In this document: in pieces, positions 1-7,612 of the stretch
How positions within the stretch are numbered: position 1 is the first letter of the stretch
Layout of the letters: every line of letters starts with the position of its first letter
DNA from: an uncultured Alphaproteobacteria bacterium
GTDB taxonomy: Bacteria > Pseudomonadota > Alphaproteobacteria > Rickettsiales > UBA1997
Assembly (NCBI GenBank): GCA_903858915.1
Contig: CAIOKL010000207.1
Coordinates: forward strand, 1 to 8,418
Direction of reading: 5' to 3'
DNA: 8,418 nucleotides
Notes under the pieces: generated by a model
What the model saw: the letters and a program-made list of their open reading frames with translations, nothing else
Told to the model about the DNA's origin: nothing
Databases searched by the model: none
Position numbers and translations under genes: made by a program

Positions 1-134
1 AAGCTTGATTTATAGCGATGCCTCAATATTTTATAACCCTTTAGCCATAAAAAAATCATTACATATTTCTCGGCAAAATATCCAAATTGATAAGTTTTTT
101 TTGAATGGTTTTTAATTTTATGGTGAAAATTCAT
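1..134 (-). CDS. yraN: YraN / UPF0102 family protein, N-terminal part (runs off the left edge)
   Basis: The minus strand from the ATG at 134-132 is open to the window edge and gives 44 codons. Residues 17-24 (FGYFAEKY) and 33-41 (GYKILRHRY) match the conserved N-terminal signature of UPF0102: a Gly followed by Ala-Glu, then Gly-Tyr-x-Ile-Leu and Arg-Tyr just before the family's GEID motif, which would lie beyond the edge. Family members are about 115-125 residues, so roughly two thirds is missing here. The family has a nuclease-like (PD-(D/E)xK-type) fold and no firmly established function. The gene follows rsmI on the same strand with a 57-bp gap; an in-frame stop upstream and the absence of another ATG fix this start. 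Closeness of yraN and rsmI is common in proteobacteria, which supports the call. Identity is fairly sure; function is not. Confidence 0.85.
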   Translation of the reverse strand, partial: MNFHHKIKNHSKKTYQFGYFAEKYVMIFLWLKGYKILRHRYKSS

Positions 135-191
135 ATTTTTTTTCCGTCTTTTCGAAACGATAAGCCAAATAAATAAATTAGTTGCCGTTTT

Positions 192-1073
192 TTAGGTTTT
201 ATTTTTTGTTAAATCGAGAGCTATTTTATAAATCTCTTTTTTATTTAAATCAAAAATTTGCGATAACTCGATCGAAATATCTTTTATCGATTTACCTTTT
301 TTTAAAGATTCTTGTATTTCAAAAATTATTTCGTCATTTGAAAAAAATTTTTGATTTTTGGCAGTTTTTTCAACAATAATTACAAATTCTCCGCGCAATT
401 TTTGCGGATTTTTTTCAAAGAAATCGACAACTTCATTAATATCGCCGTAAATGACTTCTTCATGCACTTTTGTAAGCTCGCGAGCAATACTAATATTGCG
501 ATTTTCTAGGGTATTTTTAATTATTTCCAATGTTTCTTGCAATCGATTAGCCACTTCAAAAAATACAAAACTATAATTCATCGGCAAAGTTTGAATAACT
601 TGTTGTTTTTGAGTTTTGTTGCTCGCCAAAAAACCCAAAAATAAAAAATTATCGCAAGGAATTCCACTTATGGATATTGACGCCGTAAGCGAAGATGGCC
701 CGGGTACGCAAACTATTTTTTGTTTTTCTTGGCGTAAAAAATTAATTAATTTATAGCCTGGATCCGAGATTAAAGGGGTTCCCGCGTCAGATATAAGAGC
801 CAATGAGTGACCATTCTTTAATTTATCTAAAACTTTATTTCTACACAAAGAATCACTAAAATCATTGTATACTAATAATTTCTTCTTTATTATTTCAAAT
901 TTAGATAGTAAAATACTAGAAGTTCTAGTATCTTCACAGATTATAAAATCTACTGATTCTAGAGTCTGTAGCGCTCGCATGGTTATATCACTTAAATTTC
1001 CAATCGGGGTTGCTACAACATAAAGTGCATTTTCGATTTTTTGAACTTTAAAGTTTTGAAAAATATCTTGCAT
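192..1073 (-). CDS. rsmI: 16S rRNA (cytidine(1402)-2'-O)-methyltransferase RsmI
   Basis: RsmI uses S-adenosylmethionine to methylate the 2'-OH of C1402 in 16S rRNA, in the P site of the small ribosomal subunit, where with RsmH (N4 methylation) it tunes decoding. The 293-residue protein has the usual length and the tetrapyrrole-methylase-like fold signatures in order: ATPIGNLSDIT at 21-31, CEDTR at 46-50, SDAGTPLISDPG at 95-106, VPGPSS at 123-128, FFEVANRL at 171-178 (usually FYESPHRL), and ARELTKVHEEV at 198-208 followed by a Gly. The C-terminal helical tail (about 245-293), rich in Lys and Ile, is also typical. The ATG at 1073 puts about 20 residues ahead of the TPIGNL motif, as in other members. 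It is divergent from the lipoprotein gene at 1097 and is followed by yraN. No Shine-Dalgarno sequence is visible ahead of the start. Confidence 0.97.
   Translation of the reverse strand: MQDIFQNFKVQKIENALYVVATPIGNLSDITMRALQTLESVDFIICEDTRTSSILLSKFEIIKKKLLVYNDFSDSLCRNKVLDKLKNGHSLALISDAGTPLISDPGYKLINFLRQEKQKIVCVPGPSSLTASISISGIPCDNFLFLGFLASNKTQKQQVIQTLPMNYSFVFFEVANRLQETLEIIKNTLENRNISIARELTKVHEEVIYGDINEVVDFFEKNPQKLRGEFVIIVEKTAKNQKFFSNDEIIFEIQESLKKGKSIKDISIELSQIFDLNKKEIYKIALDLTKNKT
1041..1069 (+). promoter_or_regulatory. Candidate sigma-70 promoter for the lipoprotein gene, inside the 5' end of rsmI
   Basis: TTGAAC at 1041-1046 and TATCTT at 1064-1069 are separated by exactly 17 bases and point towards the ATG at 1097. 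The gap between the two divergent start codons is only 23 bp, so a promoter for the lipoprotein gene has to lie within rsmI coding sequence, as this one does. In DNA this AT-rich such matches arise often by chance, so the call is weak. No equally good candidate was seen for rsmI in the opposite direction. Confidence 0.3.
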
Positions 1074-1096
1074 ATTTTAATAAATTAATAATTTTT

Positions 1097-2554
1097 ATGA
1101 AAAAAATTTTTTTAATATTAGCCTTAGTTATATCTGGTTGCAAATATAATGATTTTAAATTAACTCAAGATTTCAATGAAAGCGAAGAGGTGGAGTATAT
1201 AAAAACTCCTAGAAAAATTACCAAAACCGAAACTAAAATAGAAAAAAATCAAGCTGATTCACAAGCTCAGATTGCTGAATTTCAAGAAAACTCAAGCAAT
1301 AACAAAATAAATGATGATAACCTTTTTAACAGAAGTCAAGAAGACGATACAATTCTTTCTGATGAAGAGAAATCCTATTTAAGACCTAGAATCGGCAAAA
1401 ACTTCGAATCAAACAACTTATACATCCCGCCAAATTCTCATCGTAAAATTCAAGTTGCCTTATTTTTACCATTCACCGGCAAAAACAAAGAGTTGGGCTG
1501 GAGCATATTCAACGCTTCTAGTTTATCACTTTTTGAAAATGATTTAGAAAATAAAGTTGAACTAGTTTTGTTTGACTCCAAAGATACCCCGCAAGAAAAT
1601 CAAAAAGCCTTCAAAGAAATCATCGATAGCAACATCAAAGTTGTAATTGGACCAATATTTAGTAATAGCGTCATTGCCATTGAAAAAATGGCTCGCGATA
1701 ACGAAATAACCGTCGTTTCTTTGTCGAATAATCATGAATTACTCAATAAAACCAACAATTATGGTGGAGTTTTCGTTGGTGGAATTTTGCTCGAATCACA
1801 AATCGATAAAATTGTAAATTACTCAATGGATCGAGGTAAATTCAACTTCGCCATCATCGCTCCAAATAATCAATATGGTAAAGTTACCACAGAATATTTG
1901 AAAAAATTTGTAAGAGCTAGAGATGGAAATTTCATTACTTCTGAATTTTACGAAGCCAATAATCGTGACATCGATAGAGCCGCCGAGAGAATTGTAAATT
2001 CATTCGGAATACCAACTAAATCAAAAAATCGCGACACTTCTTATTTAAGCGATTATGACCGCGTTTATCCACAAGTAATCTTGATTCCAGAAGCCGGTAA
2101 ACAACTTTCCAAACTCGTTAATTCTATAAATAAATTTAACAAGGATGAAAGAGATTTCCAACTCATCGGCACTACTCAGTGGGACGACGCTTCAACTTTA
2201 AGCGATATAAATCTTCTTGGATCATGGTTCTCAGCGCCGGAAGACAATAGATTCAGAATTTTTGAAAAAAATTATTATCGTTCTTTCGGAAAATTTCCGC
2301 CAAGAATTTCCTCAATTGCTTATGACGCAGTTTTGGCGATTTCAAAAATTTCGCAAAATAAAACTAATTTGAAATTAACTTTTTCAGATTTTATCGAATA
2401 TAACAACAATCTTAAAAATGGATTCGATGGAATTGACGGTGTATTTCGATTCTTACCAAACGGCGCCGTTCAAAGAAATTTGGCGATTTTACAAGTTGGC
2501 AATGGTAAATTCGAAACCATCGATTCTTCGATTGAAAAATTCTTGAAATATTAG
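1097..2554 (+). CDS. Penicillin-binding protein activator (LppC/LpoA-like lipoprotein with periplasmic-binding-protein fold)
   Basis: This is a predicted lipoprotein acting in the periplasm. The first 15 residues are a lipoprotein signal: Lys2-Lys3, a hydrophobic stretch, then the lipobox ISGC with Cys15 as lipidation site. Residues 16-115 form a charged, polar linker rich in Glu, Lys, Asn, Gln and Ser. Residues 117-470 look like a type 1 periplasmic-binding-protein fold: VALFLPFTG at 120-128, VIGPIFS at 183-189, VVSLSNN at 206-212, FAIIAPNNQYG at 251-261, SIAYDAVLAIS at 406-416 and FDGIDGVFRF at 443-452. These match the alphaproteobacterial proteins named penicillin-binding protein activator, related to the C-terminal domain of LpoA, which in E. 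coli stimulates PBP1A. The E. coli TPR-like N-terminal domain is absent and replaced by the linker. The divergent pairing with rsmI is the same as yraL-yraM in E. coli. Fold and location are well supported; the role in peptidoglycan synthesis is inferred from the family. Confidence 0.86.
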   Translation: MKKIFLILALVISGCKYNDFKLTQDFNESEEVEYIKTPRKITKTETKIEKNQADSQAQIAEFQENSSNNKINDDNLFNRSQEDDTILSDEEKSYLRPRIGKNFESNNLYIPPNSHRKIQVALFLPFTGKNKELGWSIFNASSLSLFENDLENKVELVLFDSKDTPQENQKAFKEIIDSNIKVVIGPIFSNSVIAIEKMARDNEITVVSLSNNHELLNKTNNYGGVFVGGILLESQIDKIVNYSMDRGKFNFAIIAPNNQYGKVTTEYLKKFVRARDGNFITSEFYEANNRDIDRAAERIVNSFGIPTKSKNRDTSYLSDYDRVYPQVILIPEAGKQLSKLVNSINKFNKDERDFQLIGTTQWDDASTLSDINLLGSWFSAPEDNRFRIFEKNYYRSFGKFPPRISSIAYDAVLAISKISQNKTNLKLTFSDFIEYNNNLKNGFDGIDGVFRFLPNGAVQRNLAILQVGNGKFETIDSSIEKFLKY

Positions 2555-2640
2555 TTATCAAATTAATATTTCAAGACTATCCTAAGATAATTCTTTTTAA
2601 GATATGCTAATTTTCAAAACAAATTCTCACGAAAATCAAA

Positions 2641-4386
2641 ATGGATTTAAATTTAAAAAAACATCGCGAAGATTTAATTTTTCTTCCCCTTGGTGGCGCC
2701 AACGAAATTGGCATGAATCTCAATCTTTATCATCTCGATGGTAAATGGTTAATGGTTGATTGCGGAGTCGGTTTCGCTTACGATATTCCGGGAGTTAGCA
2801 TGATGACACCCGACATCAGCTTCATCAGACAACATCGCGATAACTTAATCGGAATAATTCTCACTCACATTCACGAAGACCATATGGGCGCGGTTCAGCA
2901 TTTATGGCGCGAACTCGAAGTGCCAATTTATGCCACCAATTTCGGAGCAAATTTTTTACGCACCAAGCTTGAAGAATACAAACTCGACAAAACCGTCCCG
3001 ATCCGCATTATTGATGGCTCAAAACCACTTAATCTTCACCCTTTTGAAATTGAATTTATTGGCTTGACGCACTCAGTTCCTGAGATGAAAGCCCTCATGA
3101 TTAAAACTCGCAAAGGCAATGTTTTACATACGGGAGATTGGAAATTTGATCCCAACCCAGTTGTCGGCGAAGTTAGTGAAATTGAAAAAATTAAAGAATA
3201 TGGCGACAAAGGTGAAATTTTGGCGATGATTTGCGATTCAACCAACGCCATCAACGAAGGTCACTCGCGCTCCGAAGGCGAATTGCATGAATCACTAAAA
3301 AGCTTAATCATTGGTCGCGATTCTTATGTTGGAGTTACAACTTTCGCTTCAAATATTGCCCGCATCCACACCATCGCTTCAATCGCCAAAGAAGTCGGAC
3401 GCAAAATTGTTTTGGCGGGATATTCACTTCATCGTCTTTACGAAGTCGGCAAAAAAAGTGGTTATTTCTTTGAAAATTTTGAATTTATTTCCGATCGCGA
3501 AATCAAATTTTACAAAAAAAATGAAATTCTTATAATTTCTACCGGATGCCAAGGCGAACCAATGGCCGGAACGCGCAAAATCGCCTCCAATTCTCACCCA
3601 ACAATTCATTTTACCAAAGGTGATTTAATGATTTTTTCTTCCAAAATTATCCCCGGAAATGAAAAGAAAATTTTTGAATTATTCGATTTACTCGCCAAAA
3701 AACAAATCGATGTCATGACTGAAAAAGATCATTTCGTCCATGTTTCTGGGCACCCTTCGAAAGATGAATTGCGCGAAATGTATGCTTTGGCGCGCCCCAA
3801 AATCGCCATTCCAGTTCACGGCGAATTTATTCACACCAAAACTCATTGCGAACTTGCTCGCGAATGTGGCGTTGAAAAAGTTATTCAAATTGAAAATGGA
3901 CTCGCCATCAAACTCGACAAAGAAAATATTGTCTCTTCCGACAAAATTGGTTTCGTAAAAGTTGGCTATCTAGGAGTCGATGGCAGACAGCTCGTCGATT
4001 TAAAAAGCGACATTATTCGCGAAAGAAAAAAATTACAAGAATCGGGAATCGTAATCATAACTTTAGCGCTTGGCGATGACTTAAAAACTCGCGCCCGTCC
4101 CAAAATTTCCGCCATCGGATCCTTCGATTTAAGACGCGATCCCGAAGCCGAAAACATGATTCGCAAGGAAATCGATATCTTCTTGAAAAACAAGGCTCGC
4201 GAGCTTAATTTGAACGAAGGTTTTGGCCTAAATTTCTTACGCAAAAAAAAGAAAAAAGCTAATCTCAAAGAAACAAAAATAATTGCCGAAATTGAAAAAT
4301 CTTTGCGTTCAAAATTGCTAAAAATATTTGAAGATTTAATGGGCAAACGCCCCGCTCTCGAAATTGAAATTATGATGATTAACTAA
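2641..4386 (+). CDS. rnj: Ribonuclease J (metallo-beta-lactamase / beta-CASP RNase)
   Basis: RNase J is a cytoplasmic zinc-dependent RNase with 5'-to-3' exonuclease and endonuclease activity that matures rRNA and degrades mRNA. The 581-residue protein is near the family's usual ~555 and complete. The metallo-beta-lactamase core shows PLGGANEIGMN at 16-26, the signature THIHEDH at 75-81 (metal ligands His76, His78, Asp80, His81), His144 in GLTHSVPE, and Asp166 in HTGDWKFD. The beta-CASP insert starts near CDSTNA at 198-203. SGHPSKDEL at 369-377 and PVHGE at 391-395 supply the remaining conserved His371 and His393. Residues from about 450 form the C-terminal domain, with a Lys-rich patch at 535-539. 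It leads a tight plus-strand set; the stop is 1 base before the next ATG, suggesting coupled translation. The 86-bp gap upstream has no clear promoter or terminator, and no Shine-Dalgarno precedes the start. Confidence 0.96.
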   Translation: MDLNLKKHREDLIFLPLGGANEIGMNLNLYHLDGKWLMVDCGVGFAYDIPGVSMMTPDISFIRQHRDNLIGIILTHIHEDHMGAVQHLWRELEVPIYATNFGANFLRTKLEEYKLDKTVPIRIIDGSKPLNLHPFEIEFIGLTHSVPEMKALMIKTRKGNVLHTGDWKFDPNPVVGEVSEIEKIKEYGDKGEILAMICDSTNAINEGHSRSEGELHESLKSLIIGRDSYVGVTTFASNIARIHTIASIAKEVGRKIVLAGYSLHRLYEVGKKSGYFFENFEFISDREIKFYKKNEILIISTGCQGEPMAGTRKIASNSHPTIHFTKGDLMIFSSKIIPGNEKKIFELFDLLAKKQIDVMTEKDHFVHVSGHPSKDELREMYALARPKIAIPVHGEFIHTKTHCELARECGVEKVIQIENGLAIKLDKENIVSSDKIGFVKVGYLGVDGRQLVDLKSDIIRERKKLQESGIVIITLALGDDLKTRARPKISAIGSFDLRRDPEAENMIRKEIDIFLKNKARELNLNEGFGLNFLRKKKKKANLKETKIIAEIEKSLRSKLLKIFEDLMGKRPALEIEIMMIN

Positions 4387-4387
4387 A

Positions 4388-5284
4388 ATGACTTTACTCG
4401 CTTTTATCGGCATGTCTCTAGCTTGGAGCTTTAGTTGGTTTGCCATGAAATTACAAGTTGATTCATTTGTTGCTCCCGAAATTTCACTTTTTTATCGCTT
4501 TTTTGCGGTGGCAATTTTGATGATAATTTTATGCGCAATCACCAAAACAAGACTTAAACCCTTTAAAACCGAGTGGAAATATTTTACCTTCATCGCCCTC
4601 ACCAATTTTTGTTTAAATTTTATCATCGGCTATCACACCACAAAATATATTCCAAGTGGCATGATCGCCGTTATATTCAGCCTCTCCATCATCACCTCCG
4701 AAATTTTTAAAGCAATTTTTGACGGCAAAAAAATTGAAATAAAAATAATTGTAAGTAGTTTTTTTGGCTTTGTGGGTTTGTTATTTTTTATTTTTCCCAA
4801 TTTAAAATTTCACGAAAATTCGCAAATTTTTGAAGTAATTTTTGGAATTTCTTTAGCAATTTTAATGATGATAGTTTTTTCTTTTGGCAATTATTTAGTT
4901 GAAAAAAATAAACGCCAAAATCATACGCCACTTTTTACTTCAATCGCCTTTGGCTCTAGCTTAAGCTCAATTTATTTATTACTCATAAATTTTGCTTTAG
5001 GCCATAAATTCGCCATGGATTTTTCAACAAAATATATTGGCTCTTTGCTTTATCAAATTTTCTTCGCTTCAATTGTTGCTTTTTTATGTTTTTATTATTT
5101 AATTCAAAAAATTGGAGCGGTTAAAGCAAGTTATACCGCCTTAATTTATCCAACAATTGCCTTAATTATTTCATCTTTTTTTGAAAATTTTGAATTTACG
5201 ATTATGGGTTGCGCTGGCTTGGCTCTAATTCTCTTGGCTTTAGCGCTAGAATTTATGCCAAAGAAATTTATCAAAATATTTTAA
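4388..5284 (+). CDS. EamA / DMT superfamily inner-membrane transporter
   Basis: The 298-residue protein is almost wholly hydrophobic, with about ten predicted membrane helices near residues 2-18, 33-51, 64-82, 88-110, 118-137, 148-170, 181-201, 216-236, 243-263 and 270-290. This is the two-times-five-helix layout of EamA (RhaT/YdcZ-like) drug/metabolite transporters. Typical marks are the start LAFIGMSLAWSFSWFAMK, TTKYIPSGMIAVIFSLS at the fourth helix and the matching second-half segment KIGAVKASYTALIYPTIAL at 241-259, the internal repeat equivalent. It ends in a short basic tail. The substrate cannot be read from sequence; relatives move amino acids, nucleotide-related metabolites or S-adenosylmethionine, so any of these is possible. 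It starts 1 base after the RNase J stop and ends 7 bases before the AlaRS-like frame, so all three are probably co-transcribed. No functional link to its neighbours is evident. Confidence 0.92.
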   Translation: MTLLAFIGMSLAWSFSWFAMKLQVDSFVAPEISLFYRFFAVAILMIILCAITKTRLKPFKTEWKYFTFIALTNFCLNFIIGYHTTKYIPSGMIAVIFSLSIITSEIFKAIFDGKKIEIKIIVSSFFGFVGLLFFIFPNLKFHENSQIFEVIFGISLAILMMIVFSFGNYLVEKNKRQNHTPLFTSIAFGSSLSSIYLLLINFALGHKFAMDFSTKYIGSLLYQIFFASIVAFLCFYYLIQKIGAVKASYTALIYPTIALIISSFFENFEFTIMGCAGLALILLALALEFMPKKFIKIF

Positions 5285-5291
5285 TTATTTC

Positions 5292-7307
5292 ATGTCGATT
5301 AAAACTGAATTCAAAATCATCGCCGATCATCTTCGCTCCTCTTGCTTCCTTATCGCCGACGGCATTTTGCCAAGCAATGAAGGTCGCGGTTATGTGCTTC
5401 GTCGTATCATGCGCAGAAGCATGCGTCAGATTCATAAATTGGGCGCCAAAGAGCCATTAATGTTTAAATTAGTTGATATTTTAATCACAGAAATGGGCGC
5501 CTCCTATCCAGAATTGACAAGGGCTCGCGAGGTTATCATCGAAACTTTAAAAAGCGAAGAAGAAAAATTTCGCGAAACTTTGGAAAAGGGTTTAAAAATT
5601 TTAGATGATGAAATTTTGAACAATAAAAGTGCCAAATTTTCCGGCGCCCTCGCCTTCAAACTCTATGATACTTATGGCTTCCCGCTTGATTTAACCCAAG
5701 ATATATGCAAAGAAAAAAAGCTCGAAGTTGATGTTGAAGAATTTGAAAAAGAAATGGAATTGCAACGCGATCGCGCCCGCAAAAACTGGGTCGGCAGTGG
5801 CGAAATTAGTGAAGATAAATTATTTTTTGAACTCAAAGAAAAATTTGGCGAAACCGAATTTCTATATCATCAAACCACCAAAAATAAAGCGAAAATTTTA
5901 GCAATTTACCAAAATTTTTGCGCCATTAATGAAATTTCTGCGAGTCAAAAAAATTCACAAGATTCCATTTTTATAATTCTTGACAAAACGCCATTTTACG
6001 CCACTTCGGGCGGTCAAAAAGGCGATGATGGAAATTTTGTTTTAGCCAAAGAAATTACTGAAAATTCAATTATCGATTATCAAAAAATTCATAATTGCAT
6101 CGATATTTTTGAAACCAAAAAATTTGCCGGCAATTTATTCGCGCATTTTGTCACTGATTTCAAAGGAAATTTCAAAGTCGGCGATGAAATTTTAGCACTC
6201 GTCAATAATCGCCATCGTCAAATGCGCGCGCAAAATCATTCGGCGACTCACCTACTCCACAAGGCTTTGAAGCAAGTTTTGGGAAATTCGATTTCGCAAA
6301 AAGGTTCGAATGTCGATGTCAAACAATTGACATTCGATTTCAATTTAAATCGCGCGATGACCGCTCTTGAAATTGAACAAACCGAAGAGTTGGTAAATTT
6401 TTATATTCGCCAAAATTCGGCGGTTGATACCAAAGAAATGGAGCTCGAAGAAGCTAGAGAATCAGGCGCTGAAGCCCTTTTTGGTGAAAAATATGATAGC
6501 AAAGTGCGCGTGGTAAAAATGGGCCCGTCCATTGAGCTATGCGGTGGCACGCATGTTGTAAATACCGGAAATATTGGCGTTTTTAAAATTATTTCCGAAA
6601 ATGGGGTCGCCTCGGGAGTGCGTCGCATCACCGCTAAAAGCGGTTTTTACGCTTTACAACATTTAAAACTTCAAGAACAAAAACTCGTCGCCCTTCTCGA
6701 TTCTTTGAAAGTAAAACAACAATTTGATGAAGTAAAAATTGATGATAATGAATTTTTGTCGAACAAGGTTGGCTTCAATGATAATAGTTTTTTTGTCGAT
6801 GAAAATTCATCTTCGATAATTAGCGACAGCCAAAGAAAATCAATGCTCGAAGCCCTCAATAAAACTTCTAAAATTGGCGAAGATTGGCAACAAAATTTGA
6901 AAGATAAAGATAAAGAAATCGAAAAATTAAAAAAACAAATTTGGCGCAATAATTTACAAACTTTAACCAGCGAAAATGTTGGTGAAATTAAAATTGCCAA
7001 TTATTTATTTGACGAAACCGACGCTAAAGATTTACGCGAAATAACCAATGAGGTCAAGTCTTGGCACAATTTTTCTCAATCGCAAATTTTGGCATTTTTT
7101 GCACAAAAAGATCAAAAAATTTCTTTGTGCTTGTCGCTTTCAACTGATTTACAAAATCGCTTCGACGCCTCGAAATTAATCACCGCAATGATCGCCAAAC
7201 TTGACGGCAAAGGTGGTGGTGGCAAAAAAGATTTCGCCATGGGAGGAGGAACCAATATTGACGGCGTTAAAGAGGCAATCGTGGTTTTAAAAGATAGTTT
7301 GAAATAG
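5292..7307 (+). CDS. alaS: Alanyl-tRNA synthetase lacking the catalytic core (tRNA-recognition, editing and C-Ala domains only)
   Basis: Full AlaRS is about 870-880 residues; this frame has 671 and begins at a point equal to about E. coli residue 275. Residues 7-48 are the conserved IADHLRSS...LPSNEGRGYVLRRIMRR block, with Asn29 matching E. coli Asn303; Asp126 in LYDTYGFPLDLT matches Asp400. In E. coli these two read the G3:U70 pair. The editing domain keeps HSATH (His316, His320) and CGGTH (Cys417, His421), the zinc and deacylation site. A coiled coil spans about 525-552 and C-Ala ends with Gly-rich segments at 640-644 and 651-654. Missing are class II motifs 1-3, so alanyl-adenylate cannot form on this chain alone. 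Oddities are Thr238 where family members have Glu in FYAESGGQ, and an extra stretch at about 477-520. The start follows the transporter stop by 7 bp, without Shine-Dalgarno. It may be half of a split enzyme, a trans-editing factor, or a product of rearrangement or misassembly. Confidence 0.93.
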   Translation: MSIKTEFKIIADHLRSSCFLIADGILPSNEGRGYVLRRIMRRSMRQIHKLGAKEPLMFKLVDILITEMGASYPELTRAREVIIETLKSEEEKFRETLEKGLKILDDEILNNKSAKFSGALAFKLYDTYGFPLDLTQDICKEKKLEVDVEEFEKEMELQRDRARKNWVGSGEISEDKLFFELKEKFGETEFLYHQTTKNKAKILAIYQNFCAINEISASQKNSQDSIFIILDKTPFYATSGGQKGDDGNFVLAKEITENSIIDYQKIHNCIDIFETKKFAGNLFAHFVTDFKGNFKVGDEILALVNNRHRQMRAQNHSATHLLHKALKQVLGNSISQKGSNVDVKQLTFDFNLNRAMTALEIEQTEELVNFYIRQNSAVDTKEMELEEARESGAEALFGEKYDSKVRVVKMGPSIELCGGTHVVNTGNIGVFKIISENGVASGVRRITAKSGFYALQHLKLQEQKLVALLDSLKVKQQFDEVKIDDNEFLSNKVGFNDNSFFVDENSSSIISDSQRKSMLEALNKTSKIGEDWQQNLKDKDKEIEKLKKQIWRNNLQTLTSENVGEIKIANYLFDETDAKDLREITNEVKSWHNFSQSQILAFFAQKDQKISLCLSLSTDLQNRFDASKLITAMIAKLDGKGGGGKKDFAMGGGTNIDGVKEAIVVLKDSLK

Positions 7308-7612
7308 ATTTAAAGGATTTATCTAAAAGCATTAATTTTTCAAAAATTTTTATGAAATTTTTTGCCAAAAATCTTGATGGACAAGGAAAGATTTAGGATT
7401 TTTATGATATTGTTTGGCAATTTTTAAAATTTTTCTTTCGTAAATTTTCGCTAAAATAAAATTAAAAATTGAACTAAATTTTATTGAAAATGAAGTTAAA
7501 GAATTGCTGATTTTTTGATTATTTTTTTTCATATTTTTTGGTGTGTTTTTGATTAATTAATTTGATTTTATAATGAATTTTTTAATTGCGAAGCCTTGCT
7601 TTAAAATTTTGA
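7308..7612. other. AT-rich convergent gap between alaS fragment and DUF559 gene
   Basis: About 305 bases separate two genes that point at each other. The stretch is very AT-rich with many A and T runs. It contains AT-only inverted repeats, for example 7341-7364 (nine pairs with one bulged T), but none has a GC-rich stem followed by a T tract, so no terminator is called even though one is expected between convergent genes. No repeat of the kind seen at 7980-8253 occurs here. The only reading frame of note is the doubtful 60-codon one at 7350-7532 on the minus strand. Confidence 0.5.
7350..7532 (-). CDS. Doubtful small hypothetical protein (60 codons)
   Basis: An ATG at 7532 opens a 60-codon frame on the minus strand, the same strand as the DUF559 gene and 80 bp beyond its stop. 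The product is basic, with a Ser/Phe/Ile-rich first half (Lys-Lys-Asn-Asn start, then hydrophobic residues to about 28) and a second half with EKIL-like basic helix character ending in HQDFWQKIS. I recognise no family. In its favour, the second half is less monotonous than random AT-rich sequence. Against it are the lack of a ribosome binding site, the AT-rich setting in which frames of this length arise by chance, and the absence of any motif. It could also be the decayed end of an older gene. Confidence 0.2.
   Translation of the reverse strand: MKKNNQKISNSLTSFSIKFSSIFNFILAKIYERKILKIAKQYHKNPKSFLVHQDFWQKIS

Noticed and set aside
1..6. AAGCTT (HindIII site) exactly at the window start, suggesting a cloned fragment end.
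   Set aside because: The same hexamer occurs inside the window (near 2965 and 3301), so it says nothing about the origin of the sequence.
2..115. Plus-strand frame open from the left edge to TAA at 113-115 (37 codons), looking like the end of an upstream gene.
   Set aside because: It lies antisense to the yraN start, which has family signature residues; the plus-strand frame has no recognisable motif.
2555..2640. Possible promoter or terminator between the lipoprotein gene and RNase J (TATGCT at 2603-2608; small AAGA/TCTT dyad at 2585-2596).
   Set aside because: No -35 at a suitable distance and only a 4-bp stem; not better than chance.
3966..4346. Minus-strand 126-codon frame inside RNase J.
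   Set aside because: It is antisense to conserved RNase J C-terminal sequence and has the Ser/Phe/Lys-rich composition expected of a reverse-strand shadow.
6301..6314. GGTTCGAAT, resembling a tRNA T-loop.
   Set aside because: It lies within conserved AlaRS coding sequence (the QKGSN region) and no acceptor stem or anticodon arm can be folded around it.
7334..7364. AT-only inverted repeats as a terminator after the alaS fragment.
   Set aside because: Stems contain almost only A-T pairs, one version has a one-base loop, and no proper T tract follows; in this composition such repeats are expected by chance.
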